Positions 44,187 through 54,111 of a stretch of DNA of 64,000 nt are shown here, piece by piece. Where the stretch lies: NCBI GenBank assembly GCA_050633365.1, contig JBOEGJ010000001.1:1-64000 (forward strand), given 5' to 3'. This DNA is from Pseudomaricurvus sp050633365. Lineage in GTDB: Bacteria > Pseudomonadota > Gammaproteobacteria > Pseudomonadales > Cellvibrionaceae. Position 1 is the first letter of the stretch. The number at the start of each line of letters is the position of its first letter. The notes under the pieces were generated by a model. That model did not search any database. It saw only the letters and a list, made by a program, of their open reading frames with translations, and had not been told where the DNA came from. Made by a program: the position numbers and the translations under genes.

Positions 44187-46442
44187 TTAGCGAGCGGGGT
44201 ATTGATTTCTTAAACCATCGATCACATTTTTTGGAACCACCGTAGACAAATCTTTTAGACAGCCTTCGCCACCAAGCATGCCATGTCGCAACACCATCTC
44301 ACACAAGGCGTATAAATGCTGAGGATTTTGGCTCACTTGAAATGCTTTTGCCAATGACAAAGCCGCTTGCTGTGGTACGCGTTTCTCTAGAGCCAATCCC
44401 AGAACATAATGAAAATGCGCATTTTCAGGATTCAATTCAGTGGCTCTTTTAAGATAGTTTTCAGCTTCACCATAGCGTTTGTCTCGAATTTCGGACAAAC
44501 CCAAACGGTAAGAAAACTCACCATTATCCGGATTCAACTTCTGACCGGTTGCCAGACGTTTTCTGGCCGCGGGCTCATCCCCCAAACGTCGATGAAGCTC
44601 TGCTAGGTACAAGTGAGCCCCGTCGAAACCTTGTTCAATCCGAATCCCGTCTAGATAGGCTTTTTTAGCACCCTCGAAGTCACCTTGGTACATCAACATG
44701 TTGCCGCGATTGACGTGAGAAAAGCCGCGATCAGCATTGAACGCTTGAACCTCTAAATACTCATCCAATACCGGCTGAATTTTGTCTTGTTGCTCTTTGG
44801 AAAACTCAGCCCACTGGGGCATTAAACTCGCCACTGCCTCGGTCCGAACCGCCAACACACTGTCATCGAGCAATGGTGCCATCACTCGCCAACGTTCAGC
44901 GACCGGCAAATTAACGGCACCCTGAGCTGCCGACAAGCGCATCAATTCATTGGGACTCTTCGCCGAACGTGCCACCGCAATAAGAGTATTGGTATCACCA
45001 AAGCTGGCCAACCGTGCAGTTGCCGAGGCGCGAATGATATCGGGATGATTTTTGTTTTGAGCAATATGTGACAGCGCCGAAGCTGCCTCGCGATAGCCTT
45101 GATTTGATGCCGCAAACACAGGTGCAAAAGGTTTATCGTCATTGGAGACTTTACCCATGCTCCACACCTTGGTGTGCTTGGTGCTCCAATCGCTGTCTTT
45201 GTCTTTATGGCAGCTGAGACAAACGTCCGGCGTACCGAGCTGTTGCGACACCGCGGGCTTTGGTAGGTGCCAACGATGATCCCGGCGATCGTCTATTTGC
45301 ATGTAAGTGGTTTCGGGCATATGACAACTCACACACTGGGCGCCTTCGGAGCCCTCAGGATGATGATGATGCGCTTTAACGTCATACTCTTGGGGTTGGT
45401 GACACTGGGTACACACCTGCTCAACCGGCAACGTCAGTTTAGCCGTATGTGGATCGTGACAATTGCTGCAGACGACGCCGTTGGCATTCATTTTACTTTG
45501 TAAAAATGATCCGTAGACATAATCCTCATCATAGACTTGGCCGTCGGGATAATAATGTGTTTGATCGATTAAGGTTAATCGATAGCGATCACCAAAATTT
45601 CCCGTCGCCACGTGATCGGCGTCGCTGATTTGGGAATGTCGGCTGTGGCACTGAGCACAGGTCAACACCTGATCGGTATTCTTTATCTCCGCAGGGCTCA
45701 TGGTTTTCATATTTTTGTCGAGCAACCATTGATCTACTGCTTTTGTTAGGTTGCGACTAAAACCCCAACCGCCGGATTTTGATGGCAAGTTATCACTCGA
45801 TGTTGAAGCAACTTTCTGTAGGTGATCACTACCCGGGCCGTGACAGCTTTCACAACCGACACTGATCTCGCTGTAGTCGGTTTTATAGCGGTTATTTTCG
45901 ACATCAAAATTTTTCTTAACGTTGGTGGAGTGACAATCGGCACACATATAGTTCCAATTCTGGCCTTCATTGGTCCAGAAAAACTCATGATGTGGCTGGC
46001 TATGTTCAGGATGCAAATAAAACCAACGCTGACCGCCTTGCTGGGCAGGTCGCGTATCCCATGCAAAGGGAATTAATTGAATGCGACCATCGCTAAACTC
46101 GACCATATATTGCTGCAAGGGTTCATAGCCGAAAGTAAATGAAATCTTGTAGTCGTTAAATTGCCCGGCTGCGTCGGCAATATTCACCCAATACTCTTTG
46201 CCCTTTCGAAAAAATCGATTTTTCTTTCCCTCAAATTCGACACTAACGTTGTTAAAATCCCCTCTAACCGAGCGCTCGCTGGCGTGATCCATGGCGCGTT
46301 CATGATGGGACCCTTGCCAATCTTTGAACTGCTCCTGATGGCAGCCTTTACAGCTTTCAGAGCCCACATATTGTGAAGCATTAACACTTAGCGGCAGCAG
46401 TAACGCCAACAACAGCAGAGATAAATAGCGAAGTTTATTCAT
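44187..46442 (-). CDS. Octahaem cytochrome c with TPR domain
   Basis: A 751-residue exported protein. A signal peptide (to about residue 22) is followed by eight CxxCH haem sites: CKGCH, CADCH, CESCH, CAQCH, CSNCH, CTQCH, CVSCH and CLSCH. The C-terminal third has HEAT-like then TPR repeats (FEGAKKAYLDGIRIEQGFDGAHLYLAELHRRLGDEPAARKRL...). The haem part resembles the cytochrome c554/tetrahaem families. It should carry electrons in the periplasm and may use its TPR part to bind a partner. It overlaps the SUMF1-like gene (ATGA), so the two proteins probably act together. Confidence 0.88.
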   Translation of the reverse strand: MNKLRYLSLLLLALLLPLSVNASQYVGSESCKGCHQEQFKDWQGSHHERAMDHASERSVRGDFNNVSVEFEGKKNRFFRKGKEYWVNIADAAGQFNDYKISFTFGYEPLQQYMVEFSDGRIQLIPFAWDTRPAQQGGQRWFYLHPEHSQPHHEFFWTNEGQNWNYMCADCHSTNVKKNFDVENNRYKTDYSEISVGCESCHGPGSDHLQKVASTSSDNLPSKSGGWGFSRNLTKAVDQWLLDKNMKTMSPAEIKNTDQVLTCAQCHSRHSQISDADHVATGNFGDRYRLTLIDQTHYYPDGQVYDEDYVYGSFLQSKMNANGVVCSNCHDPHTAKLTLPVEQVCTQCHQPQEYDVKAHHHHPEGSEGAQCVSCHMPETTYMQIDDRRDHRWHLPKPAVSQQLGTPDVCLSCHKDKDSDWSTKHTKVWSMGKVSNDDKPFAPVFAASNQGYREAASALSHIAQNKNHPDIIRASATARLASFGDTNTLIAVARSAKSPNELMRLSAAQGAVNLPVAERWRVMAPLLDDSVLAVRTEAVASLMPQWAEFSKEQQDKIQPVLDEYLEVQAFNADRGFSHVNRGNMLMYQGDFEGAKKAYLDGIRIEQGFDGAHLYLAELHRRLGDEPAARKRLATGQKLNPDNGEFSYRLGLSEIRDKRYGEAENYLKRATELNPENAHFHYVLGLALEKRVPQQAALSLAKAFQVSQNPQHLYALCEMVLRHGMLGGEGCLKDLSTVVPKNVIDGLRNQYPAR

Positions 46443-47329
46443 AATAATTTGTCTGTCACTGGATGAACTAAACGAAAACCAACATCGGGCATACGAACAT
46501 TATTTGTCATACCATCGCGCGTAAATACTTGGGACTCATCCGCAGAAAACTCGTAACCGCCACCACGCACCACTTTCATGGAAACCGCCTTGGGATCACT
46601 ATTGGTCACCAAAATGGGGTCTAACCCTCGGTCAAGCTGATAGGCTTTTCGGCTTAGATCATCTTGACAAAACTCCCACAGATTACCGGTCATATCGTAG
46701 AGCCCCAACTCATTAGCCGCCTTAGTGGCGACGGGATGACTCTTTCTTTTTGCATTTTCCGAAAACCATGCAACTTGATCGATATCATTAGAGCCGCTGT
46801 ACAAATAGCCTTTCGATTTTTGACCGCCTTTTGCCGCGTATTCCCACTGTGCTTCTGACGGTAGTCGAAACTTCAAGCCGGTGGCCTCGTTGAGCCTTTT
46901 CATAAAGAGTTGTACGTTCATCCAACTGATGTTGTTAACGGGGCAATTTGAACAAGCGTAGTAACTAAAGTTCCACCCCATGACCCGTTCGAATAAGGCT
47001 TGAGTGACTTCGGTCTTGCCGATGTAAAAATCACTGAGCGAAACCTTGTGCGCTGGTTTTTCGCGCGCACGTGCGGCGCCCGAATCAGACCCCATGACAA
47101 AGTCACCACCTTTAACGTAAACCAGAGACTCTTTGAGCATGGATAATTCATCAGAGGTAAATGGCTCGACAACTCGCTTGGGAGCTTTTGTGCGGTGATC
47201 CGCGCTTTTTTTCGCAGTCTGATCTGAGGAAGAGCCGTCTGCCAAGGTGCCTCCAGCCAGAAATAGACATACGAACAACGCAGTGGCTCGCGCGAGTTTG
47301 GTGAGAGGGTGAAGCAAGTCTAGAGTCAT
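46439..47329 (-). CDS. Exported SUMF1 (FGE-sulfatase domain) protein lacking FGE cysteines
   Basis: A 296-residue protein with a signal peptide (about 1-31) and a SUMF1-type domain: FVMGSDSGAARAREKPAHKVSLSDFYIGKTEVTQALFERVMG, FRLPSEAQWEYAAKGG, YDMTGNLWEFCQDD and VGFRLVHP. The C-terminal region of true formylglycine-generating enzymes carries a catalytic cysteine pair; here it reads RGGGYEFSADESQVFTRDGM with no cysteine, so it is unlikely to activate sulfatases. It is coupled to the cytochrome gene. A NirV-like accessory or binding role is possible. Confidence 0.85.
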   Translation of the reverse strand: MTLDLLHPLTKLARATALFVCLFLAGGTLADGSSSDQTAKKSADHRTKAPKRVVEPFTSDELSMLKESLVYVKGGDFVMGSDSGAARAREKPAHKVSLSDFYIGKTEVTQALFERVMGWNFSYYACSNCPVNNISWMNVQLFMKRLNEATGLKFRLPSEAQWEYAAKGGQKSKGYLYSGSNDIDQVAWFSENAKRKSHPVATKAANELGLYDMTGNLWEFCQDDLSRKAYQLDRGLDPILVTNSDPKAVSMKVVRGGGYEFSADESQVFTRDGMTNNVRMPDVGFRLVHPVTDKLL

Positions 47330-47354
47330 TTATTCACTACTTATTTTTAACGAC

Positions 47355-47383
47355 AAAAAAGGCCACCCGCTACGCGGATGGCC
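47355..47383 (-). terminator. Terminator after the second sulfatase
   Basis: Arms GGCCACCCGC (47361-47370) and GCGGATGGCC (47374-47383) with loop TAC are followed on the minus strand by a T-run (A's at 47355-47360). It separates the sulfatase transcript from the SUMF1-like gene. Confidence 0.85.
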
Positions 47384-47413
47384 TTTCATTTTACGCTATC
47401 TTACCAATCGCGA

Positions 47414-48907
47414 CTATGGCACAAAGCTACCTGGCGTTTGTCGCTGAGGAAATGCCTTAAAAGTCTGCTTAAACTGACCCACTTTGTACATTGAAGGCGC
47501 CATCAAGAACATGTGTTCAGCATACCACTGAGCATAATTCTCGCCTTCATGATCCATTCTTTCATAGGGATCCATACGCAAATTAAAGATCTTTGGCGCT
47601 CTCAAGGTCACCCAAGGATCTTGCCAAGTTTCCAAACCGTGCGCTCGTTGCTCACGGAAAACGATTTTATAATCTCCATCGCGAATGGCAACAATTTCAC
47701 CGGTATCGGATGAATAGATAAACTCGTTGCGTGGCCCCTTTTTGGAAGTATCTAGAAAATGGGGTAAGAAGTTGTAGCCGTCCAAATGTACTTTGTACTT
47801 TTTGCCACCTACAGTGCTGCCCTTTTTCAACTTCGCAATAACTTTGGTATCCCCAGCGGCCGCCATCAAGGTTGGCATCCAGTCCATCATGGCGATAACT
47901 TCGTTGGACACCTGATTTGGCTTAATCTTACCGTGCCATCTCACCATCATCGGCACGCGATATCCACCTTCCCAATTGGAGTTCTTCTCACCACGGAAGG
48001 GCGTATAACCGCCGTCTGGCCACAACATCAGCTCGGCGCCATTATCAGTGGTGTACATCACAATAGTGTTATCGGCGATACCCAAATCATCAATTTTATC
48101 GAGCAACTGCCCAACATGACCGTCGTGCTCGGTCATACCATCAGCATAGACCCCCTGTCCGGTGACGCCCTCAGATTCAGGCTTCAGACGAGTCCAAACA
48201 TGCATACGCGAGGAGTTAAACCAAACAAAGAAAGGCTTACCAGCCTTGTGAGACCTATCAATAAAGTTCAAGGCCGCGCCCAGAAACTCTTCATCAACCG
48301 TTTCCATACGCTTTTTGGTCAAAGGACCGGTGTCTTCAACCCGACCGTCGGAATAGGAATGAATCACTCCGCGCGGACCGAACATCTTTTTAAACTCGGG
48401 GTCTTTTGGATAGTCAGGATGCTCGGGCTCGTCTTCGGCATTGAGGTGATATAGATTCCCGAAAAACTCATCAAAGCCGTGATTTGTGGGCAGGTGCTCA
48501 TCCCGATCACCCAAGTGGTTTTTACCAAATTGGCCGGTCATGTACCCCAAAGGTTTAAGCAATGTGGCGATGGTTGGGTCTTTTTTACTCAACCCTTCTT
48601 TTGCTCCAGGAAGACCGACTTTGGTCAAGCCAGTTCGAATTGGATGCTGACCGGTAATAAAACCTGCTCGACCCGCGGTACAGCTTTGGTCACCGTATGA
48701 ATCGGTAAATAAAATACCTTCACTGGCAATACGGTCGATGTTTGGGGTTTTGTATCCCATCACGCCTCGATTGTAGGCACTGATATTGAATGGGCCAATA
48801 TCATCCCCCCAGATCGCTAAGATGTTGGGCTTAGTTGCCGCCACGCTGGTCATTGAGCCCGCGAGTAAACTAATACCCAATGCGAGTTTTGTTAGCTTTC
48901 TAATCAT
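47414..48907 (-). CDS. Periplasmic arylsulfatase-type sulfatase
   Basis: A 497-residue sulfatase. Start ATG 48907 has AAGGGAAGAAAGG upstream and opens a signal peptide (MIRKLTKLALGISLLAGSM..SVAA); a longer frame adds a basic non-signal leader. The formylglycine motif is C76-T-A-G-R, the CxAxR variant of the usual CxPxR. It also shows WGDDIG, GKNHLGD and TTDNGAE. It hydrolyses sulfate esters of unknown origin. A terminator separates it from the SUMF1-like gene downstream. Confidence 0.9.
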   Translation of the reverse strand: MIRKLTKLALGISLLAGSMTSVAATKPNILAIWGDDIGPFNISAYNRGVMGYKTPNIDRIASEGILFTDSYGDQSCTAGRAGFITGQHPIRTGLTKVGLPGAKEGLSKKDPTIATLLKPLGYMTGQFGKNHLGDRDEHLPTNHGFDEFFGNLYHLNAEDEPEHPDYPKDPEFKKMFGPRGVIHSYSDGRVEDTGPLTKKRMETVDEEFLGAALNFIDRSHKAGKPFFVWFNSSRMHVWTRLKPESEGVTGQGVYADGMTEHDGHVGQLLDKIDDLGIADNTIVMYTTDNGAELMLWPDGGYTPFRGEKNSNWEGGYRVPMMVRWHGKIKPNQVSNEVIAMMDWMPTLMAAAGDTKVIAKLKKGSTVGGKKYKVHLDGYNFLPHFLDTSKKGPRNEFIYSSDTGEIVAIRDGDYKIVFREQRAHGLETWQDPWVTLRAPKIFNLRMDPYERMDHEGENYAQWYAEHMFLMAPSMYKVGQFKQTFKAFPQRQTPGSFVP

Positions 48908-49172
48908 ACCTTTCTTCCCTTTCCTCGTTAAACGATGAACCCTCGGCAGTAAAACCGCCTTGCCGGGAGAAGTAGAACGCATACGAACTTACCTCAATCC
49001 TTTAGCGCCCCCAGAAACCAACCTCAAGTATAGATCACCTATCATTCGTCAGTATGTGGATTTGTTCCACTAAAACACTTTGTTTGAAACCATTCGGCGG
49101 GCTTTCCAAAACTTATATAAGGCCTCAACGACGCCAGAATATAACACCCCTAAATTACTTACAGGTTTTGCA

Positions 49173-50600
49173 TTAATTCAAACGATTAGCGAGAAGTGTC
49201 CCCATCAGACAAAACCCCAGCAGCGAGACAGATCCTGCGATCAGCGCATAAGGTAGTTGCGTACGCACGTGATCAATATGATCGGTCGCAGCCGCCATGG
49301 ACGACACCACCGTGGTATCGCTAATAGGAGATGCGTGGTCGCCAAAGATACCGCCTGATAGCACAACCGCCACAAACGGGGCTAAGGGTAGCTCTAAGGC
49401 CTGGCCAACTGGCACGGCGATAGGCAGCATAATGGCAAAGGTGCCCCAGCTAGACCCCACCGAAAATGCGATTGCCGCGGAGACCAAAAAAAGCAAAGGA
49501 AGTAGCGCAGCCACGGACAGGTGATCACCCAGTAAGCCGGCAACATACTGGCCTGTCTTGAGCGCTTGAGCCACATCGCCCAAGGCTAAGGCCAACAGTA
49601 GAATCAACGCCAAGGGCACAATGCCACCAGCGCCCTTTAAGAACACATGAGTCAATTGAGCGACCGACATTTGCCGCTGGCCCAATTGCAACATCCAGGC
49701 GCTAGCCACCGCCATCAATACCGACCACAACACACTGGTAGAACCAGAGCCTTGCAGCAAATTACCCTCACCGGTTATCCACAGTCCCAACGGCATTGAG
49801 CACACCATCACAGCGATCGGAAGCGTCATGTTAATGGCCGCAGGATGAATCGCTGCCAGAGGAGCCCGATTGAGTAGATCCTCATCCATTAATGGCGTTG
49901 CTCCTTTAGAAAGAACCGAGCCCTTGTGAGCACGAACTTCAGCGTCTTTCATAGGACCAATATTCCAATCGAAAATCACCACTAGCATCGACAGTAACAC
50001 CGCACTGATCGCATAAAAGTTGAGAGGGATTGCCCACAAGAACACCCCCAACGCCGATTCGACACCTAAGCTATCGAGCAACCCTAGATTAAAAGCACCC
50101 CAGGCATTTAAGGGAATTAAGATACAAATAGGTGCCGAGGTAGAATCGATTAAATAGGCCAATTTCTCGCGAGATATTTTGTAACGATCGAACAGCGGAC
50201 GAGATACGGTACCCGCCACTAATACCGTAATGTTGGATTCAATGAAAATCACCAGCCCGGTGCACCACGCTAGCCACTGCGAGCGTTTGGCATTATTCAC
50301 CCAGCGACGAGTTTCGAGCCACTGCACAAAACCGCGCACTCCACCGCCGGCTTCAAGTGTGGCGATTAGCCCGCCGATGACCAAGGTGAATACGATTACC
50401 CGGGTATCGCCGGGCGATTGAAAGACCGCAATAACACCCTCAATGGCATCCGCTAGTCCGCTCAAAGGCGCGCCACCTGCCAGCAGGATATAACCGAGCC
50501 AAATACCCGCCGCCAACGACAGGTAAACTTGCCGACTAACAATCGCCAAAATAATGGCTAACACCGGAGGAAGTAAAACCGTGACATTGGGCTCGGACAT
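49173..50600 (-). CDS. NhaC-family Na+/H+ antiporter
   Basis: A 475-residue membrane protein with about 11-12 helices. Family features include VFTLVIGGLIATLEAGGGVRGF, SNITVLVAGTVSRPLFDRYKISREKLAYLIDSTSAP, and SVGSSWGTFAIMLPIAVP followed by GGIFGDHASPISDTTVVSS. It exports Na+ (or exchanges an organic acid, as in the malate/lactate MleN branch). It stands alone. Confidence 0.85.
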   Translation of the reverse strand: MSEPNVTVLLPPVLAIILAIVSRQVYLSLAAGIWLGYILLAGGAPLSGLADAIEGVIAVFQSPGDTRVIVFTLVIGGLIATLEAGGGVRGFVQWLETRRWVNNAKRSQWLAWCTGLVIFIESNITVLVAGTVSRPLFDRYKISREKLAYLIDSTSAPICILIPLNAWGAFNLGLLDSLGVESALGVFLWAIPLNFYAISAVLLSMLVVIFDWNIGPMKDAEVRAHKGSVLSKGATPLMDEDLLNRAPLAAIHPAAINMTLPIAVMVCSMPLGLWITGEGNLLQGSGSTSVLWSVLMAVASAWMLQLGQRQMSVAQLTHVFLKGAGGIVPLALILLLALALGDVAQALKTGQYVAGLLGDHLSVAALLPLLFLVSAAIAFSVGSSWGTFAIMLPIAVPVGQALELPLAPFVAVVLSGGIFGDHASPISDTTVVSSMAAATDHIDHVRTQLPYALIAGSVSLLGFCLMGTLLANRLN

Positions 50601-51007
50601 GGACAGGCTCTCGGCAGTGGTCTTGGAAAAGGCGACGGGGTAAATTTTGAGGGCTATGGGCTTTAAAGCTAATTGATTTATGGGCTTATTGATAACACAT
50701 TATGCGTCAAGACGCTTATCGAGTGCGCTCAGCTAAGGCTTAACTACTGTTTTAACGACGATTTAAACTATGGTTTTAACTTATGAACGTCATCGATAGC
50801 GACAAGAGCATCTATTGCGCTGCCACCGCAGACAAAGCCCGCCCTAACAAAGCCACAAGAAAAGAAAGGATCATGAGAATGATCGCAACGGCTGTGTTTC
50901 TGATCGTAGAGACCGACAAGAGGCGGGTAAGAGACGGGCAAACCAGCGCAGTCAGGCTCGATCCGATCGCAGAGGTGGAAAGCTGAAGCGTAAAACCTGA
51001 GCCGCCA
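50601..51007. other. Intergenic region with no supported gene
   Basis: Apart from short direct repeats of TTTAACKA-like sequence near 50745-50780 and one unconvincing open frame, nothing is seen. It lies upstream of nhaC and downstream of azlD. Confidence 0.5.
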
Positions 51008-51319
51008 TTAACGCAACCACCCCACCAGAAAAAAAGTGCCCATCCCCAAGCCCACCACCAACAGTGGAGCCTTTACAAATCGGCTCAATACCACGGTAAC
51101 AAAACCAGCGATCAAATAGGGACTGGTGATGTCGCTATTGAACTGATGATGCTCGGTAAAGACGATAGGGGCCCAGAGCCCCGTCAATACCGCAGGCGCA
51201 GTGTACTTAAGTAGCCGCTGAGCGTTATCGCCCAGGGTTAACTTTAAGCGTGGCGACATTAATGCGTAGCGATTGTAGAAAGTAATCAACGCCATGATGA
51301 AAATCAGTAGCCATATCAT
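51008..51319 (-). CDS. azlD: AzlD-like branched-chain amino acid exporter subunit
   Basis: A 103-residue membrane protein with four hydrophobic segments and the family string FYNRYALMSPRLKLTLGDNAQRLLKYTAPAVLTGLWAPI. With AzlC it forms a small exporter for branched-chain amino acids or analogues. ATG overlaps the azlC stop (ATGA). Confidence 0.87.
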   Translation of the reverse strand: MIWLLIFIMALITFYNRYALMSPRLKLTLGDNAQRLLKYTAPAVLTGLWAPIVFTEHHQFNSDITSPYLIAGFVTVVLSRFVKAPLLVVGLGMGTFFLVGWLR

Positions 51320-52032
51320 GGGTTTTTACTCCGCCACTTTTCCAACAGGAAGCCGGTTGCCATACCGGACAAACCTGCCAGTAAAATCCCGTAAGTTAAC
51401 CCGAGAAGTTCCGATACAACGGCGACAGCAGCGCTCACCAGCACAGCCCCCAATACCGGAAGATTGGTCACCCCGGGCATTACCATCACGATAAAAATGG
51501 CTGCGACGGCAAACTCAAAACCCAGATCATCGGTATTGCCCAAGGCTTCTCCGAGAAAAATACCCGCGCACGAGGCTAAGTTCCACACCAGATAAAACAC
51601 CAGACCCGCACTCACAGCATAAGCGTAATTAAATTGGCCGGTTTTTTTGCGATAGTTTTCGCTCACCACAAACATTTCGTCGGTGAGGATAAAAGCCAAT
51701 AGATAGCGCTTGAAACGCGGCAGCTTCAAAGCCTCTTGTCGATAGACCGCCGAGTAGAGCAAGTGCCTCGAACTGATCACAAAGGTAGTCGAGAAGATCG
51801 CAATCCAAGGGCTGAGCAGTTGTATAAGGTTCAGACTGGCGAGCTGTGCCGCACCCGCAAATACCAGCAACGACATGCATTGCGCTTGCAGAGGCGTCAA
51901 GCCGGTTTCGATGGCGAGCGATCCCGCCAGAATGCCCCAGGGGATCACCGCGATGGATAAGGGTAATACGTCACGAATGGAATCCAATATAACCGCGCGA
52001 TTCCATTCTGATGATTGCGGTTTAGTCGTCAT
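51316..52032 (-). CDS. azlC: AzlC-like branched-chain amino acid exporter subunit
   Basis: A 238-residue membrane protein with about seven helices and family motifs IPWGILAGSLAIETGLTPLQAQCMSLLVFAGAAQLASLNLI, SSRHLLYSAV and LTDEMFVV. It is the larger partner of the AzlCD exporter. The pair stands apart from other amino acid genes. Confidence 0.9.
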   Translation of the reverse strand: MTTKPQSSEWNRAVILDSIRDVLPLSIAVIPWGILAGSLAIETGLTPLQAQCMSLLVFAGAAQLASLNLIQLLSPWIAIFSTTFVISSRHLLYSAVYRQEALKLPRFKRYLLAFILTDEMFVVSENYRKKTGQFNYAYAVSAGLVFYLVWNLASCAGIFLGEALGNTDDLGFEFAVAAIFIVMVMPGVTNLPVLGAVLVSAAVAVVSELLGLTYGILLAGLSGMATGFLLEKWRSKNP

Positions 52033-52208
52033 AGTCGTGACTCAAAAAGTTTAGCGGCTTCGCCCGCTGGCGGACAGATAAGCACAAGATAGATAATTAT
52101 GTGTGTCTTAGACAATGAGGTCAAAGACCCCAAACTTCAATAGCGATAGCGCTCCTCGCTAGGCACAAAAGTCGCTATGATAGTGCGCAGAGCAACTTCT
52201 CGAGGTGC

Positions 52209-52268
52209 GCACTTGGTCCCAGTGCACTTAGTCAGAGAATGCACTTAGCCAGAGAATGCACTTAGATA
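52209..52268. repeat. 17-bp direct repeats upstream of the kinase-methyltransferase gene
   Basis: Units GCACTTAGTCAGAGAAT (52224-52240) and GCACTTAGCCAGAGAAT (52241-52257) are in tandem, with partial copies on both sides (52209 and 52258). They end about 40 bp before the start codon and could be regulator sites or replication slippage. Confidence 0.6.
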
Positions 52269-52305
52269 GGCACATCACTTCGTCACTTTAACCCGCAGGA
52301 AATCC

Positions 52306-54093
52306 ATGTCCAATACTCATCCCATCATCGCGGTTTGCGGCCCTCCCGGCTCCGGCAAAAGCGCCTTTGCAAAAGCGCTGGCCAATGCGCTAAAGGCAAT
52401 AGTGGTCGACATGGATCACTACCAAACGTTTACCGATGAACGCCTAGATCACATTATCGCCAACTTATCCGATGTAGATGTCACCGACAGCGACGATTTC
52501 TATTCACGCTTTAAGATCCCCCAATTGGGCGACGATCTACGAGCGTTGAAGCAAGGCCGATCGATATCTTTACCGCCGCCATTGACGACCAGTAAAAGCT
52601 CACAAGAACGACCCGAAACTAGGTCGACACAAGCCTCGGGGGAGATCGTATTTGAAACCCATTTCGGGCGAGCACATCCCGATAGTGGTCAATTTATCGA
52701 TTTCTTGATCTGGCTCGACTGCCCCTTAGATATTGCCATGGCAAGAAAGCTGGGCAGTTTCTTGACGGACTTTTTAGCCTCTAGTGAAGACGCCCACGAG
52801 CATCGCGAACAAATGGCGTGGCTCAATCAATACATACAGCAATATCAAACCGGTGTTCGCAGCATGCTGGATATTCAGTCTGGTGCGATCGCCCATAGCG
52901 CCGACTTTCGACTCGATGCTCGCGGCTCGCTCGACGACATGGTGACTCAAACCTTAAGCGCCCTAGATCAATGGCGAGCAAATACTAATCAACACAAAGG
53001 CCCAAGCAAGGCCCTAAGCGCAGCACAAGCTCACGCCTACGACTACCTCTGTATCGAGCCCTTTTGCCAAGACTTTGTGCAACTACAATTACTCAACAGT
53101 GGTTTTAACTGTGGGCTATTTAACGCGCTGGAGTCGACCCCACGATCGCTAGAAACACTGCTGAGTCACTGTGACACTGACGCCCAGGGGTTGGCATTTT
53201 TACTCGATTCACTGCAACATCACCACGTGCTGGAAGCGACCGGCGCCTCTTCTAGGAGTACATCTGATACATCGCCCCAGCAAGAGTCGACACACTTCCA
53301 GTTCACCCCAAGATTTCGAGCGGCTTATGGCTTTAAAGATCTGCTACAGGCCAAAATCGTCTTTTCCAATTTCTTAGCACCCGACTTACTGCACAATATG
53401 GGCAGCTTTGTGAGAAGCGAGCAGGAGTTTATGGGCGAGTCACAACTGTTTGAATTATTCGATTATCAACGCGCGACTGAGCACTCAGAGGAGAACTACC
53501 AATTCACCAAACGCTGGATGGATCTCACCACCACCCTCACCCGATACGAAGCCGGGGTTTGCATCGCTCACGTCGATTTCAGTCACTATTCTCGCGTCAT
53601 GGACATTGGCGGCAACAGCGGTGAATTCGTGCGTCAGATCTGTCAAACCCAGCCTCAGATTCAAGCTACAGTGGTCGATTTACCGGTCGTTTGTGAGGTG
53701 GGGAAAGCCCACTTGCGCGAGACTGCCGAAGCCTCGAGGGTAGAATTCTATCCCGCCAATGCCTTAGTCGATGCCCTGCCCGGCCATCAATGTGTCGTCA
53801 GCTTTAAATCCATTCTGCACGACTGGCCCATCGACGCCTGTGAACGCTTTATTACTCAGGCCAGTAAGGCCCTGCGCAAAGGCGGTGAAATCATCATTTT
53901 TGAACGAAGTAAGCTGGATTTACAAGCAAACCCCATGACCTATGGCACCTTATCCACAGCCATGTTTTATCGCTCTTATCGCTGCGCCGAAGATTACCGC
54001 GCCCTGCTGAGTGCCGCCGGTTTATCTGACATCACCATCGAGAAACTGCCCCTGGAAACTGAGTTTCACCTAATTCGAGCGCGAAAGGCCTGA
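52306..54093 (+). CDS. P-loop kinase fused to SAM-dependent O-methyltransferase
   Basis: A 595-residue two-part protein. Residues about 1-225 form a uridine-kinase-like NTPase (Walker A GPPGSGKS at 12-19; DMDHYQTF; IWLDCPLDIAMARK). Residues about 250-595 form a plant-type O-methyltransferase: a winged-helix dimerisation part (FNALESTPRSLETLLSHCDTD), the SAM site VMDIGGNSGEFVRQI and the catalytic His region SILHDWP. I know no characterised protein with this fusion. It may phosphorylate and methylate one small molecule in sequence. The next gene, an orphan HisA, has its own promoter. SD AGGAA precedes the ATG. Confidence 0.82.
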   Translation: MSNTHPIIAVCGPPGSGKSAFAKALANALKAIVVDMDHYQTFTDERLDHIIANLSDVDVTDSDDFYSRFKIPQLGDDLRALKQGRSISLPPPLTTSKSSQERPETRSTQASGEIVFETHFGRAHPDSGQFIDFLIWLDCPLDIAMARKLGSFLTDFLASSEDAHEHREQMAWLNQYIQQYQTGVRSMLDIQSGAIAHSADFRLDARGSLDDMVTQTLSALDQWRANTNQHKGPSKALSAAQAHAYDYLCIEPFCQDFVQLQLLNSGFNCGLFNALESTPRSLETLLSHCDTDAQGLAFLLDSLQHHHVLEATGASSRSTSDTSPQQESTHFQFTPRFRAAYGFKDLLQAKIVFSNFLAPDLLHNMGSFVRSEQEFMGESQLFELFDYQRATEHSEENYQFTKRWMDLTTTLTRYEAGVCIAHVDFSHYSRVMDIGGNSGEFVRQICQTQPQIQATVVDLPVVCEVGKAHLRETAEASRVEFYPANALVDALPGHQCVVSFKSILHDWPIDACERFITQASKALRKGGEIIIFERSKLDLQANPMTYGTLSTAMFYRSYRCAEDYRALLSAAGLSDITIEKLPLETEFHLIRARKA

Positions 54094-54111
54094 ATAAATG
54101 TCATACCGCCA

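Noticed and set aside
46439..47329. Formylglycine-generating enzyme for the adjacent sulfatase
   Set aside because: The cysteines expected in the C-terminal active-site region are absent, and a terminator separates it from the sulfatase gene.
47786..48454. 222-codon plus-strand ORF inside the second sulfatase
   Set aside because: It is antisense to conserved sulfatase motifs; an open reverse frame of this kind is common in biased codons.
50783..50986. 67-codon plus-strand ORF
   Set aside because: There is no SD, the composition is unlike the neighbouring genes, and no family features are seen.
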